Origin: Streptomyces graminofaciens
GTDB lineage: Bacteria; Actinomycetota; Actinomycetes; Streptomycetales; Streptomycetaceae
DNA: 64,000 bases
Direction: 5' to 3'
Assembly (NCBI RefSeq): GCF_030294945.1
Contig: NZ_AP018448.1
Location: 10,946,501 to 11,010,500 of the forward strand
Shown in pieces: positions 52,695 through 61,641 of the stretch. Numbering within the stretch: position 1 is the first letter of the stretch; every line of letters begins with the position of its first letter. The notes below the pieces were generated by a model. The model was not told the DNA's origin. It saw only the letters and a program-made list of their open reading frames with translations, and searched no databases. The position numbers were made by a program, and so were the translations under genes.

Positions 52695-53867
52695 ATGACC
52701 GCTAGCTTCGTATACGACGCTCTACGAACCCCTTTCGGAAAGTACGGCAAAGCACTGGCGGGCGTACGCCCGGACGACCTCGCCGCACATGTCATGAGCG
52801 CCATCGTCGAGCGGCAGCCGGACCTGGACCCGGAGCGGATCGACGACATCGTGTTCGGCAACGCCAACGGCGCCGGCGAGGACAATCGCAATGTGGCCCG
52901 AATGGGCGCCCTGCTGGCAGGGTTCCCCACCAGCACACCCGGCGTGACCGTCAACCGCCTGTGCGGCTCCGGAGTCGAGACAGTCATACAGGGCAGCCGA
53001 GCCATCGAAGCAGGTGACGCGACGCTCGTGCTCGCCGGCGGCGTCGAGTCGATGAGCCGCGCACCGTGGGTCGTGCCCAAGCCGGACCGAGCCTACCCGG
53101 CAGGCAACGCGACCATGGTCTCCACAACCCTGGGATGGCGGCTCGTGAACCCCCGCATGCCCGAGCAGTGGACCATCCCCCTGGGACAGACAGCCGAGAT
53201 CCTCGCGGAACGCTTCGCCATCTCACGCGAGGAGCAGGACGCCTTCGCCCTGCGCAGCCATCAGAACGCGGCACGCGCATTCGCCGACGGCGCCTACGCG
53301 GCAGAGATCATCGGTATGCCCGGTGTCCACCTCGACCGCGACGAGGGCATCCGCGACGACACGAGCATGGCCGCCCTTGCCGCGCTCAAGCCGGCATTCC
53401 TCGCGAACGGAAGCGTCACAGCGGGCAACTCCTCTCCCCTCAACGACGGTGCCTCCGCAGTACTGCTCGGAGCCGAGAACGCACTGCCCGGAGCACAACC
53501 CCTGGCCCGCATCACCGGACGAGGAGTGGCCGGCAACGACCCGGACGTCTTCGGCATCGCCCCGGTGGAGGCAGCCAACCGCGCCCTCGCCCGCGCCGGC
53601 AGAACCTGGTCGGACGTCGACCTCGTCGAACTCAACGAGGCATACGCCGCCCAGAGCATCGCCTGCATGCGGCTCTGGCCCGAACTCGATCCCCAGAAGG
53701 TGAACGTCGACGGCGGCGCCATCGCCATAGGCCACCCCCTCGGCGCCTCCGGAGGACGCATCGTCGGGCACCTCGCACACGCACTTGCCGCACGCGGCGG
53801 CGGTATCGGCGTCGCCGCCATCTGCATCGGCGTCGGCCAGGGACTCGCAGTAGTGCTCGAAGCATGA
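52695..53867 (+). CDS. pcaF: Acetyl-CoA C-acyltransferase (3-oxoadipyl-CoA thiolase-like)
   Basis: A 390-residue thiolase. It has the nucleophilic Cys90 (VNRLCGSGVETV), VTAGNSSPLNDGASAVLLG, ELNEAYAAQ, the His of IAIGHPLGASGGRI and the second Cys in AAICIGVGQGLAVV (usual CxGGGQG, here CIGVGQG). It should cleave 3-oxoadipyl-CoA or a similar 3-oxoacyl-CoA into acetyl-CoA and a shorter acyl-CoA. It follows the two CoA-transferase genes and is probably co-transcribed; the assignment to pcaF rests on that context. Confidence 0.88.
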   Translation: MTASFVYDALRTPFGKYGKALAGVRPDDLAAHVMSAIVERQPDLDPERIDDIVFGNANGAGEDNRNVARMGALLAGFPTSTPGVTVNRLCGSGVETVIQGSRAIEAGDATLVLAGGVESMSRAPWVVPKPDRAYPAGNATMVSTTLGWRLVNPRMPEQWTIPLGQTAEILAERFAISREEQDAFALRSHQNAARAFADGAYAAEIIGMPGVHLDRDEGIRDDTSMAALAALKPAFLANGSVTAGNSSPLNDGASAVLLGAENALPGAQPLARITGRGVAGNDPDVFGIAPVEAANRALARAGRTWSDVDLVELNEAYAAQSIACMRLWPELDPQKVNVDGGAIAIGHPLGASGGRIVGHLAHALAARGGGIGVAAICIGVGQGLAVVLEA

Positions 53868-54323
53868 CCAGACACACCACAACGGATAACGGCAGGGTTT
53901 CCGCCCACTGTGTGCAGCGGGATCCTTTAGATGGCGGCGACGTCGGCGACCGCTTTCGCCCGCATGGCCGCCCAGGGTTCCATTCGTGCCTACGCCCCGC
54001 ACAAGCCCTGCTGCACGCCTGGGCCGTCGGCGGGATCTCCGCGGCTGACGAAGAGCGGCCTCCCCTCCTGCACGGACAGGTAAGCCTCTGTACAGGGCAG
54101 TGATAAGTCCCGTGAATCGCGCAACAGGACCGTCGGCGCGATCCGCAGCTTTCCGCCCTTGCAGAAGCGATGCGGCCGGCTCGGCACGGTCCGCGTCGCC
54201 ACCGAGGCTTGGGGACCAGTGCTGTTCGCCCTCGCGTTAGTTTCGATCTGCAGGTGCTTCAGCGGCACTTCGCCGCGCATTACCTTTCCCACACCCCAAC
54301 TCTGGTTGAAGGAGAACGCCGAA
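53868..54323. other. Gap of ~455 bp before the peroxiredoxin gene
   Basis: No intact gene or recognisable domain in any frame. It must contain the peroxiredoxin promoter, but I could not identify convincing -35/-10 elements. Confidence 0.45.
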
Positions 54324-54950
54324 ATGACGCTCCAAATAGGTGACCTCGCCCCGGATTTCACGGCAGAGTCCGCCACCGGTGAACTGCGTTTTCATGAATG
54401 GCTCGGCGAGAGTTGGGGAATACTGTTCTCCCATCCCGCCGACTTCACTCCGGTCTGCACCACGGAGCTCGGTGCGGCCGCCCGACTTGAACCCGAATTC
54501 GCCAGGCGTGACACGAAGATCGCTGCGGTGTCGGTCGACTCCGCCAAGGACCACCGCACCTGGGCGAAGGACATCGCCGAGACGCAGGGCGCCCAGGTCA
54601 ACTTCCCTATGATCGCCGACAGTGATCGGTCTGTTGCAGACCTCTACGGGATGATCCACCCGAACGCATCCGACACAGCGACGGTGCGCACCGTCTTCGT
54701 CATCGGGCCCGACAAGAAGATCAAGCTGACCATGACATATCCGGCCAGCACGGGGCGGAACTTCGCAGAGATTCTTCGAGTACTGGACTCTCTGCAGCTC
54801 ACGGCTCAGCATCAACTGGCCACGCCTGCGGACTGGCAGCAGGGCCAGGAGGTCGTCATCACCGCTGCTGTAAGTGACGAAGAGGCAGCCATTCGGTTTC
54901 CCGGATATCGAACGGTGAAGCCATACCTGCGCCTGACGGACCAGCCGTAG
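54324..54950 (+). CDS. 1-Cys peroxiredoxin (Prx6 type)
   Basis: A 208-residue thioredoxin-fold peroxidase. ATG 54324 follows GGAGAACG. The peroxidatic Cys45 is in SHPADFTPVCTTELGAAARL. No other Cys is visible in the protein, and the long C-terminal extension (LATPADWQQGQEVVITAAVS) is typical of the Prx6/1-Cys class. It reduces H2O2 and organic peroxides with an external thiol. Two H2O2-producing flavin oxidases lie elsewhere in the window, but it is not in an operon with them. Confidence 0.92.
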   Translation: MTLQIGDLAPDFTAESATGELRFHEWLGESWGILFSHPADFTPVCTTELGAAARLEPEFARRDTKIAAVSVDSAKDHRTWAKDIAETQGAQVNFPMIADSDRSVADLYGMIHPNASDTATVRTVFVIGPDKKIKLTMTYPASTGRNFAEILRVLDSLQLTAQHQLATPADWQQGQEVVITAAVSDEEAAIRFPGYRTVKPYLRLTDQP

Positions 54951-54989
54951 TCTCCCGCCGCCCATACCAGCCAATACGGCCGGAGAAAG

Positions 54990-55165
54990 CAATGATGTCT
55001 GCGCTGGCGCGTCGCCGTCCCGGTCGACGGCCCAGACCGCGCCGTCCGGAGCAGCGATCCCGGTCAGCTGCACCGTGATCGCGCCGGGGCCGGATCCCAC
55101 GTCGACGATCCGTGCGCAGGGGACCGTTCCGGCGGCGGCCCACAGGTATGTACACAGGTTTGAAT
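54990..55165 (-). pseudogene. SAM-dependent methyltransferase fragment
   Basis: The minus strand reads TYLWAAAGTVPCARIVDVGS followed by GPGAITVQLTGIAAPDGAVW and AVDRDG. That is SAM-binding motif I (VDVGSGPG) and the acidic end of strand 2. Nothing before or after fits a methyltransferase, so only about 55 residues remain. Confidence 0.55.
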
Positions 55166-55320
55166 CCGGCCGGGGCGCTTCCGGAAAAGATGTCCTGACC
55201 AGCGGAAACGCTGGGCATGACCTTTCTCGTATATGCGGGCGCCGCCGCAAGCCCTCGTCCGACGAGGGCGATGCCCGGCACCTTCCCGGCCAGATAGGGC
55301 GATACGGCGTCACCACCTCG

Positions 55321-55446
55321 GCTGGACGTGCCCGTCACACCGCCGATCCAGTACATCTGGTACACCTCTTCGGCATCCACCCCGGAACCGCCGTCCGCTA
55401 CGTCCACGCTGCCCACCCCGACAAGGCCCTGCCCTGCATCCGCTGA
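55321..55446 (+). pseudogene. Integrase/recombinase C-terminal tail
   Basis: The plus frame reads RHTADPVHLVHLFGIHPGTA followed by VRYVHAAHPDKALPCIR and a stop. This phrase is characteristic of the C-terminus of streptomycete integrase-like proteins (HTADPVHLxRLFGI..TAxKYVxAAHP). The catalytic region is absent. It is a trace of an integrated element. Confidence 0.5.
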
Positions 55447-55569
55447 AGCAGGGCAGGGCAACGGGTGTGTCAGCCGCGGTTACGGCCGACGCGCCGCGCA
55501 CGACCTACCTCCGAGGGGGTACGCACGAACGGGCCGCCGGGTGCGGAGGAACCCGGCGGGCCGTCCGTG

Positions 55570-55975
55570 TGCCGTCAGCCGGCGCCGTACGGGTCGAAGG
55601 GGGATGTCGGCGGCGGCCTGCTTCTTGGCCCTGCTGAGCTCGTCGTTGAAGCGGCCGTCCTTCAGCGGGGAGTTCGCGTCGCCCCACATGGCGTTCTGCA
55701 TGCGGGCCTGGAGGTCCACGCCGTTGTTGCCGGCCGGGAACCTGGTCCAGGTCACCAGGCGCGGGAAGTCCCAGCCGCCGTCGCCCCAGGCCTCCGCCAC
55801 CACGCCCCGCGCCCGGCGAAGCGGAACGAGTGGGTGTCCCACAAGTTGCCCTCCTTGTGGTAGACGACCTTGAGGCGGACCCCGTCCCTCGGGACCGCGC
55901 TGAACTGCGTGGTCGTGTAGTCGCCGTGATGGGAGACGGACGCGTACGAGGGCGTGCCCGAGCCCTGCGGCACTC
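55570..55975 (-). pseudogene. Fragment of an unrecognised, probably secreted protein
   Basis: Minus-strand coding-like sequence: SHHGDYTTTQFSAVPRDGVR, LKVVYHKEGNLWDTHSFRFA, then after a phase change VVAEAWGDGGWDFPRLVTWT and MQNAMWGDANSPLKDGRFND. The composition (Trp-, Gly- and aromatic-rich) suggests an extracytoplasmic domain. I cannot name the family. It is frameshifted near 55815 and again near its end. Confidence 0.45.
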
Positions 55976-56273
55976 AGATCACGCTCATGTCCTTCTCGAG
56001 ATCAAGCTCTGGGACATCACCACCCAACAGCTCCTGGGCCCCCTCCCCACCCCCGGCGAGCCGATCACCTCCCTTGCCTTCAGTCCGGACAACGCCACTC
56101 TCCTCGTTGCCGGAAGCCACGTCCCCCTCCGCCGCTACACGGTCGACCCGAGCCGAGCCGTGGCCCAGATCTGCGCCCGCGCGGGCAACATCGATCTCAC
56201 GAGAGAGGAATGGAACACGCACGTATCCCACGCGCCGTACAGAAAGGTGTGTGGCCGACAAGGCCGCTTCTGA
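55975..56273 (+). pseudogene. WD40-repeat protein C-terminal fragment
   Basis: The plus frame reads IKLWDITTQQLLGPLPTPGE, ITSLAFSPDNATLLVAGSHV and AVAQICARAGNIDLTREEWN, ending at 56273. It is the last WD40 blade and the C-terminal cap (CARAGxxLTREEW) of the WD40 proteins common in Streptomyces. It has no start or upstream blades. Confidence 0.6.
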
Positions 56274-56369
56274 CATCGGGCTCCATCCCCGCCGTGCCGG
56301 TCCTGGCTCCCTCGTACCCCGCCCCGCACCGGACGGTGCGGGGCGGATGAAGGTGATCGTGCGTTGCCG

Positions 56370-56738
56370 ATCCGGGTCGGAGATCGATGCCGGCCAGCCA
56401 CTGGCTCGCGGTCCGGGGTGTCACGCCGAGGAGCTTCTGGGCGGAGCGCTCGGCCGTGATCGAGTGGTCCGGCTGCGCGCTGAGGGCCTGGTACATGTCC
56501 GCGATCGCTGCGGTGGCCTGCTCGCCCAACTGGGTGCGAGCGGCGCGAAGAAGACAGGGGGTCGGTCGCCTCGTAGGTCACGGCCCGCCCGAGCCGGGCG
56601 CCGAACGCCTCGGCCAGGTCCCCTCCGCTGATCGCCGGGTACTGTTCGACGGAGACCACGCCGGTGATGTCCGTGCGCTCGAACAGCACGGTGGCGGCGT
56701 CGGCGATGTCCGGATCGGTGCAGCAGAGCCATGGGCCG
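56370..56738 (-). pseudogene. NmrA-like NAD(P)-binding protein C-terminal fragment
   Basis: The minus strand reads DIADAATVLFERTDITGVVS, ISGGDLAEAFGARLGRAVTY, then in another frame LLRAARTQLGEQATAAIADM and LLGVTPRTASQWLAGIDL. These match the C-terminal half of NmrA/HSCARG-type redox sensors, where a decaying gene has lost its Rossmann half and phase. It is joined directly to a crotonase relic. Confidence 0.5.
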
Positions 56739-56739
56739 T

Positions 56740-57370
56740 TGCTGGGCGGGGCTTGCGGGGCTGTGAGGATCGGCCAACCGCTGGCAGATCCGGGTGGCGG
56801 TCGCGTCGAGGTCGGCCTGGGGCACGATCGCGCGGATCCAGCCGGTGTGCTCGAAGGCGGTCGCGGGCAGTAGTTCGCCGGTGAGCAGGAGCCAGCGGGA
56901 CAGGCCCCGTCCGACCGCCTCGGGATAGCCGGACGCCCGACCCGCCGACGGTAGCGGGCGCCGGTTGAGGTGGCCGTCGCCGATGACCGTGGCGTCGCCG
57001 GCGACGATGACGTCGCAGGCCAGTGCGAGTTCGAGGCCGCCGGCGACGGCGTGACCCTGCAGTACGGCGGTCGAGGGGTTCGGGCCGGCCGCGATTCGGC
57101 TGAAGCAGGCCGACACGTCGGTCAGGAAGCCCACCGGGTTGTCGCCGTCGTCGTGAAGTTGGAGGAACTGGTGGAAGTCTCCGTCGGCACAGAAGCTCGG
57201 GCCTTTGCCCTCCACCGCGATGACGCCGTGCCGGGGTCGGCCTCGGCGCCGGTCATCTGTTTGTCCAGGGCTTCTGTCAGGGTGACATCGAGGGCGTTGC
57301 GCCGCTGAGGGCGGTTGAGCAGCAGCCACCGGACGGGGCCGCGTTCTCCAGTCGACTGGTCGGTTCGATG
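56740..57370 (-). pseudogene. Enoyl-CoA hydratase relic
   Basis: The N-terminal piece is RWLLLNRPQRRNALDVTLTE; after a phase break near 57215 it continues VIAVEGKGPSFCADGDFHQF, VLQGHAVAGGLELALACDVI, VIGDGHLN and AVGRGLSRWLLLTGELLPAT. The middle (HLNRRPLPSAGRASGYPEAV) is scrambled by compensating indels. Several lesions make it non-functional. It is the third crotonase-type sequence in the window. Confidence 0.65.
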
Positions 57371-57557
57371 GGGTACAGCGGTTCGGGCTTCACTGCGGAG
57401 ATCGCCGACGGGCAGGCGCCCGCCGGGGAACCATCGCCCCCGGCGGCGGGATGCCTGCCGCTTCTTCGTCGAAGCAACCGCGGCCCCGGCCCCTCGTTCT
57501 CGTTCTCGTTCTTGCTCAGCGGCGCAATCGCTCGGTCGGCTCCGCCGCCGCTACCTG

Positions 57558-59231
57558 TCAGCCCGGGATCACCGGCAGGACGATGCGGGAGGGCCGGTCG
57601 GGGTCGTGGAAGATCTGCTGGCGGGCCACTCGGGCCGTGGTCGCGCTCTCTTCGGGTTCGCCCGTGTTGAGGTTGCGGTCCCAGCGCGGGAAGTTGCTGG
57701 AGGTGATCTGCACCCGTATCCGGTGACCCGTCCGGAAGACGATGCTGGTCGACCACAGGTCCACGACGTGCTCGGCCGGCTCGCCCGGTGTCGCCGCGCG
57801 CACCCGCACGATGCCGTCGGTCACATTGCGGGAGACGCCGTTCTCGTCGACGTCACACAGCCGTGCCACCCAGTCGGTCGAGGGCCCGTCCGTGGCGGCG
57901 AAGAGCACGGCCTTGACGCGGCCGGTCACCTCGACGTCCTCGGCGAGGGGTTCGGTGGTGAAGACCAGGACGTCCTCGCGCGCCTCCACGTCCCTCTGGT
58001 CGAGGGGCCCGGGACGGAACTCGTCGGTCATCAGCAGCGCGCCGCCGGTGGTGGGCACGGGATCCGCCGGATCGTAGGTGAACTCCTCGGCCTGCTCGGC
58101 GACAGCGGGCGGCTCCTGCGTCAGGCGTCCATCCGCGCGCAGGTGGAAGTCCGTGTCCACGGCCCGCGACAGAGGCCACTCCGTCTCCTCGCGCCACTGG
58201 TTGACGCCCATGACGAACAGCAGCACGTTGCCCGTGTCCGGCTCCAGAGCCTCGCCGTCGCCGATCGTGCGCTGGAACCAGTCGAGCTGGAGGCCGTTCA
58301 GGGGTCCGCGCATGCCCATGAAGGCGGAGTTCGCGCTGAACCCGAAGTTGACGTCGCCGATGACGTGCTGCTGGTTGGCGTGACTCCACGGACCCATGAT
58401 CAGCGTGGCGGACCGGCCGGCCCGGCGCATTGCGGTGAAGTTGTCGAGCGTGCCTTGGGTGAAGATGTCGTACCAGCCGCCGACCTGGAAGGTGGGCAGG
58501 TCGACCTCGTCGTGCCGGCCCGCGACCCGGGCCGTGCGCGCCCAGTCGGGCTCGCGCCGGGAACGCTCATAGCCCAGCTCGGGAAGGTCGTGCCGGGCGA
58601 ACGCGGGAAACCGCCCGGCGGGCAGTTCGCCGTAACCGCCGTCGGCCAGGCCGTCGAGGTCCTGTACGAGACCGACGAGGCTGCCGCCGAGCGCGGCGGG
58701 GTCGGTGCTGTGCCGGCGCATCAGCGCGTCGGCGCCCATCATGAGGGACCAGGGCGCGGTGATGCCGAGCTCGATCGCGCCGCCGCGCGTCCACAGCCCG
58801 TCGTCCGGCTCGGACCAGGTGACCATCGGCGCGATCGCCTTCAGCTCCGGCGGCTTGGACAGCGCCGCCATCCACTGCGTGTTGCCGAAGTAGCTGGCGC
58901 CGATCATGCCGACGGATCCGTTGGCGCCGGGAAGGGCGGCCGCCCACCGTACGGTGTCGTACCCGTCGCTCTCCTCGTGCGTCCACGGGTCCCACTCACC
59001 CTCGGAGGCGAACCGGCCGCGGGTGTCCTGGATGACCACCATGAAGCCACGCCGAGCCGCCGCCAGGGGATCGAGGAGGGCGATCGCCAGGGCCATCTGC
59101 TTCCCGTACGGCAGCCTGCTCAGCAACACCGGCCACGGCCCCGTGCCCCCGGGGCGGTAGACATCGGCGCGCAGCACGGTGCCGTCACGCATCTCGGCCG
59201 GAACATCGAACTCGATCTGAATCTCTGCCAC
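57558..59231 (-). CDS. CocE/NonD-family hydrolase (X-Pro dipeptidyl-peptidase S15 type)
   Basis: A 557-residue hydrolase. GTG 59231 follows GGAGGAGC. The N-terminal alpha/beta domain (~20-300) has VVIQDTRGRFASEGEWDPW, the nucleophile Ser113 in MIGASYFGNTQW, and the His in LIMGPWSHANQQH. The C-terminal jelly-roll domain typical of CocE/PepX starts near residue 370 (EDVEVTGRVKAVLFAATDGP, VDLWSTSIVFRTGHRIRVQI). Such enzymes cleave esters (cocaine-esterase type), acyl-amino bonds or glutaryl groups. No signal peptide is visible, so it is cytosolic. A 104-bp gap separates it from the next minus-strand hydrolase; they may be co-transcribed. Confidence 0.9.
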   Translation of the reverse strand: MAEIQIEFDVPAEMRDGTVLRADVYRPGGTGPWPVLLSRLPYGKQMALAIALLDPLAAARRGFMVVIQDTRGRFASEGEWDPWTHEESDGYDTVRWAAALPGANGSVGMIGASYFGNTQWMAALSKPPELKAIAPMVTWSEPDDGLWTRGGAIELGITAPWSLMMGADALMRRHSTDPAALGGSLVGLVQDLDGLADGGYGELPAGRFPAFARHDLPELGYERSRREPDWARTARVAGRHDEVDLPTFQVGGWYDIFTQGTLDNFTAMRRAGRSATLIMGPWSHANQQHVIGDVNFGFSANSAFMGMRGPLNGLQLDWFQRTIGDGEALEPDTGNVLLFVMGVNQWREETEWPLSRAVDTDFHLRADGRLTQEPPAVAEQAEEFTYDPADPVPTTGGALLMTDEFRPGPLDQRDVEAREDVLVFTTEPLAEDVEVTGRVKAVLFAATDGPSTDWVARLCDVDENGVSRNVTDGIVRVRAATPGEPAEHVVDLWSTSIVFRTGHRIRVQITSSNFPRWDRNLNTGEPEESATTARVARQQIFHDPDRPSRIVLPVIPG

Positions 59232-59335
59232 GTACAGCTCCTCCGCGTGTGACGACGCTGTCAGGCACATGGTCGAACCTGGTCCCCGTCCCGCACTACA
59301 CCCGAACGGGGGTGGCCACGGCGCTCCCGGGGCGG

Positions 59336-60214
59336 TCAGGCCACCGCGTTCAGCAGGTCGGCCAGCAGGTCGGGCCGTTCCAGGGCGATGAAGTGGCCTG
59401 TTCCAGGCACCTGCGTGAAATCGGCGGCGGGCAACAGCTCCTTGTTGGCTTGCCGGTCCGAGGGTCGGGACCAGTCGTTCTCCCCGTAGACGAGGTGGAC
59501 GGGTGCCTTGACCTCGGGGTAGCGCGAGCGGGCGGCGATGAGACTGGGCAGGCTCTGGTACACGGCTCGGGCGACGGTCGAGTAGCCGGGGCGGCTGCCC
59601 ACCTGGAGGAGTTCGTCGAGGTAGTCCTCCCGCAGCGCGGTCTTGTCGACCAGCCCGCCCTGCAGGATCCTGCGGACGACGGGCTTGGGCTCCACCCCGG
59701 CGACCACCGGGCCCACTCCCGGAGTGAGGACACCGCTGACCACCACACGGGCGAGAAGACTGGAGCGGGCGATTCCGCCGGGGAAGTCGTACGTGTTCAC
59801 CGCGACGACGCGCCGTACCCGCTCGGGCAGATCGGCCGCGGTGGTCAGGGCGAGCACCGCCCCCATGGACTCCCCGACCAACGTCACGTCGTGGAGGTCG
59901 AGTTCGGTCAGGAGCCGCTCGACGCTCGCGCGCATGGCCGGCTCGTCGTACGACGCCCCGGGCACGATCTCGGAGTAGCCCATCCCCGGCAGGTCGAGGG
60001 CGTACACGGTGTACTGGTCCGAGATCAGGGGGATGAGGGAGCGGAAGTGCTCGGCCTGCGTGCGCACGGTGTGCAGCAGGACCACGGGAGCACCGGTGCC
60101 CGCCTTGAGGTAGCGCAGTGTTCCCTCACGGCTGTGGCGTCCTGTGCGCGGGGCGATGGTGTGGCTGGTGGTCCCCGGGATGTGAATCGTGGGACGTGAC
60201 TCTGAGCTGGTCAT
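59336..60214 (-). CDS. Alpha/beta fold hydrolase
   Basis: A 292-residue hydrolase starting at ATG 60214 behind AGGGAAG. It has APVVLLHTVRTQAEHFRSLI (HT in place of HG at the oxyanion turn), YALDLPGMGYSE, nucleophile Ser in LVGESMGAVLAL, the acid in LVYGENDWSRP and His in VPGTGHFIALERP. It resembles haloalkane dehalogenase- or epoxide hydrolase-like proteins in size, but the GESMG elbow favours an esterase or C-C hydrolase. Two palindromes of the TetR type lie about 100 bp upstream (60314-60352), so it is probably repressed by the TetR protein at 60751. Confidence 0.88.
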   Translation of the reverse strand: MTSSESRPTIHIPGTTSHTIAPRTGRHSREGTLRYLKAGTGAPVVLLHTVRTQAEHFRSLIPLISDQYTVYALDLPGMGYSEIVPGASYDEPAMRASVERLLTELDLHDVTLVGESMGAVLALTTAADLPERVRRVVAVNTYDFPGGIARSSLLARVVVSGVLTPGVGPVVAGVEPKPVVRRILQGGLVDKTALREDYLDELLQVGSRPGYSTVARAVYQSLPSLIAARSRYPEVKAPVHLVYGENDWSRPSDRQANKELLPAADFTQVPGTGHFIALERPDLLADLLNAVA

Positions 60215-60313
60215 CTCGCTGGCTTCCCTCTGTGTGAACTGCTGCGGACGGGTGATTCGGACAGGGCCCGCCCGAAGGGGGCGTGACCACGGACCAGCCC
60301 TTGGATTCATTGA

Positions 60314-60329
60314 GAAACCGACCGGTTTC
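60314..60329. promoter_or_regulatory. TetR-type operator, site 1
   Basis: GAAACCGACCGGTTTC is a near-perfect dyad, 10 bp from site 2 and related to it by one central change. Confidence 0.7.
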
Positions 60330-60338
60330 CATCATCGT

Positions 60339-60352
60339 AAACCGATCGGTTT
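60339..60352. promoter_or_regulatory. TetR-type operator, site 2
   Basis: AAACCGATCGGTTT is a perfect 14-bp palindrome, identical to the site upstream of the intact tetR (61353-61366). It lies between the hydrolase start (60214) and a decayed tetR. Confidence 0.8.
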
Positions 60353-60396
60353 CCGGGCGCAAGGCTGAGGTTGCCATCCGCAGCGACAGGGTCACT

Positions 60397-60690
60397 GCAC
60401 AGGGGAGACGCGAGAGTGTCATTCGCGCAGCGGTCGCCGATTTCGCACTCAAGGGCTACTACGGCGCCTCTAAAATGCTCCGGATGCAGGTGTAGGGCTA
60501 CGCCGCCGTGGCCAGCCGCCGAGGCCAAGGGCGATGCGGCCAAGTGGTCCGGGCCGGCTGTCTGAGGCCCTGGGGAACCGCGCACCCGCCGTCGGGTGCT
60601 GATGTCGACGAGACGACGGCCTTCCTGGCGCGCGGCATGCTCGTCAACACCCTTACGGCCACCGGGCTCCCCTCGATTGCGGGGAATCAG
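60397..60690 (+). pseudogene. Decayed TetR regulator with internal deletion
   Basis: RVTAQGRRESVIRAAVADFA followed by LKGYYGAS is the start of a TetR helix-turn-helix; it then breaks off. About 130 bp downstream DVDETTAFLARGMLVNTLTA matches a TetR C-terminal helix. The rest is deleted. It once diverged from the hydrolase at 59336, with the two palindromes between them. Confidence 0.6.
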
Positions 60691-60750
60691 GGGCGGGAGT
60701 CATCGGCCTGGGGAGGGCACGGTCACGGCGCCTGCTCGAAAGGGGATGCG

Positions 60751-61320
60751 TCAGTGCATGCCTGCCGCATCGAGCAGGGTGGTCACGGTAGGTGTGACGA
60801 GCCCGGTCAGCTTGTCGGCTCCGATCCCCGCGCGGGCACTGGCGCCGTCGAAGACCAGGCTGAGCTGCCGGGCCAGCAGACCGGGATGGCTTGCCCCACC
60901 CCGTTCGGCCTCGGCGCGGAAGAAGGCTGAAAGGCTTTCCTTGACCCGGTGGGCCACCTGGCTTGCAGGGTGGCTCTGGTCTTTGAGCTCGACCTGAGCA
61001 GCCAGGTACCGACAGCCTTGGAAGTCGGGCGTACCCGCCTGCTCCTCCAACTGGTCGAAGACGTACAGGATCCGCTCGCGGGGTGAACGGCCGTCGTCCG
61101 CCGCCGGCAGGAGCCCGGCCGCGAAGGCGGCGGCGCGCTCCTCCAGGCTCGCCGCCAGCAGTTCATCCTTGCTCTCGAACAGCTGGTACATGGAGCGCTT
61201 CGACACCCCCGCCGCCTTGCACAGCGCCTCGACGCCGATGCCGACACCGTCTCGGTAGGTGAGCGTGGCCGCCGCCTCCAGCAGCCGCTCTCTGGCACTT
61301 GGCTTCACTACGGTGGTCAT
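60751..61320 (-). CDS. TetR-family repressor
   Basis: A 189-residue repressor starting at ATG 61320. The HTH is LLEAAATLTYRDGVGIGVEA followed by AGVSKRSMYQLFESKDELLA. The C-terminal domain has FDQLEEQAGTPDFQGCRYLA and QLSLVFDGASARAGI, typical of TetR_C proteins with a Cys-containing FxGC segment. Its promoter holds AAACCGATCGGTTT (61353-61366), also found in front of the hydrolase operon. I infer autoregulation and control of the hydrolase genes. Confidence 0.9.
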   Translation of the reverse strand: MTTVVKPSARERLLEAAATLTYRDGVGIGVEALCKAAGVSKRSMYQLFESKDELLAASLEERAAAFAAGLLPAADDGRSPRERILYVFDQLEEQAGTPDFQGCRYLAAQVELKDQSHPASQVAHRVKESLSAFFRAEAERGGASHPGLLARQLSLVFDGASARAGIGADKLTGLVTPTVTTLLDAAGMH

Positions 61321-61352
61321 ACCGCGAGGTTAACTCGATGTGGACAAAATGA

Positions 61353-61366
61353 AAACCGATCGGTTT
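61353..61366. promoter_or_regulatory. TetR-type operator, site 3 (autoregulatory)
   Basis: AAACCGATCGGTTT, identical to site 2, lies 33 bp upstream of the ATG of the intact tetR. Confidence 0.8.
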
Positions 61367-61641
61367 ACGGTGCTCTACCGGGGCGCTCTCGCGCCGCCCA
61401 CGGGCCGGGCGGGCATGTGAGTACGGTTCCGCTACGCCGGCGCGGCGGTCTTCTGAGGCTTCGTCCGGGCGGGGACGCGGTGCAGCCCCCTACCCGTGCC
61501 GGACCTCGCAGGCCGGGACGGTCGGGGATGCGGCCGTCGCCTCGGCCGGCACGGCGGACCTCCCTCGGGCTCGGGGTAAGTACAGTGCCCGTGGCGATGA
61601 AAGGAACAGGCCCCGGCCGGACAGGTGGGGGTGTGGAATCC

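Noticed and set aside
57315..59252. A 645-codon open frame antisense to the CocE-type hydrolase
   Set aside because: Composition is that of a shadow (Gly/Arg/Val-rich, no domains); the hydrolase on the minus strand has its catalytic motifs and ribosome site.
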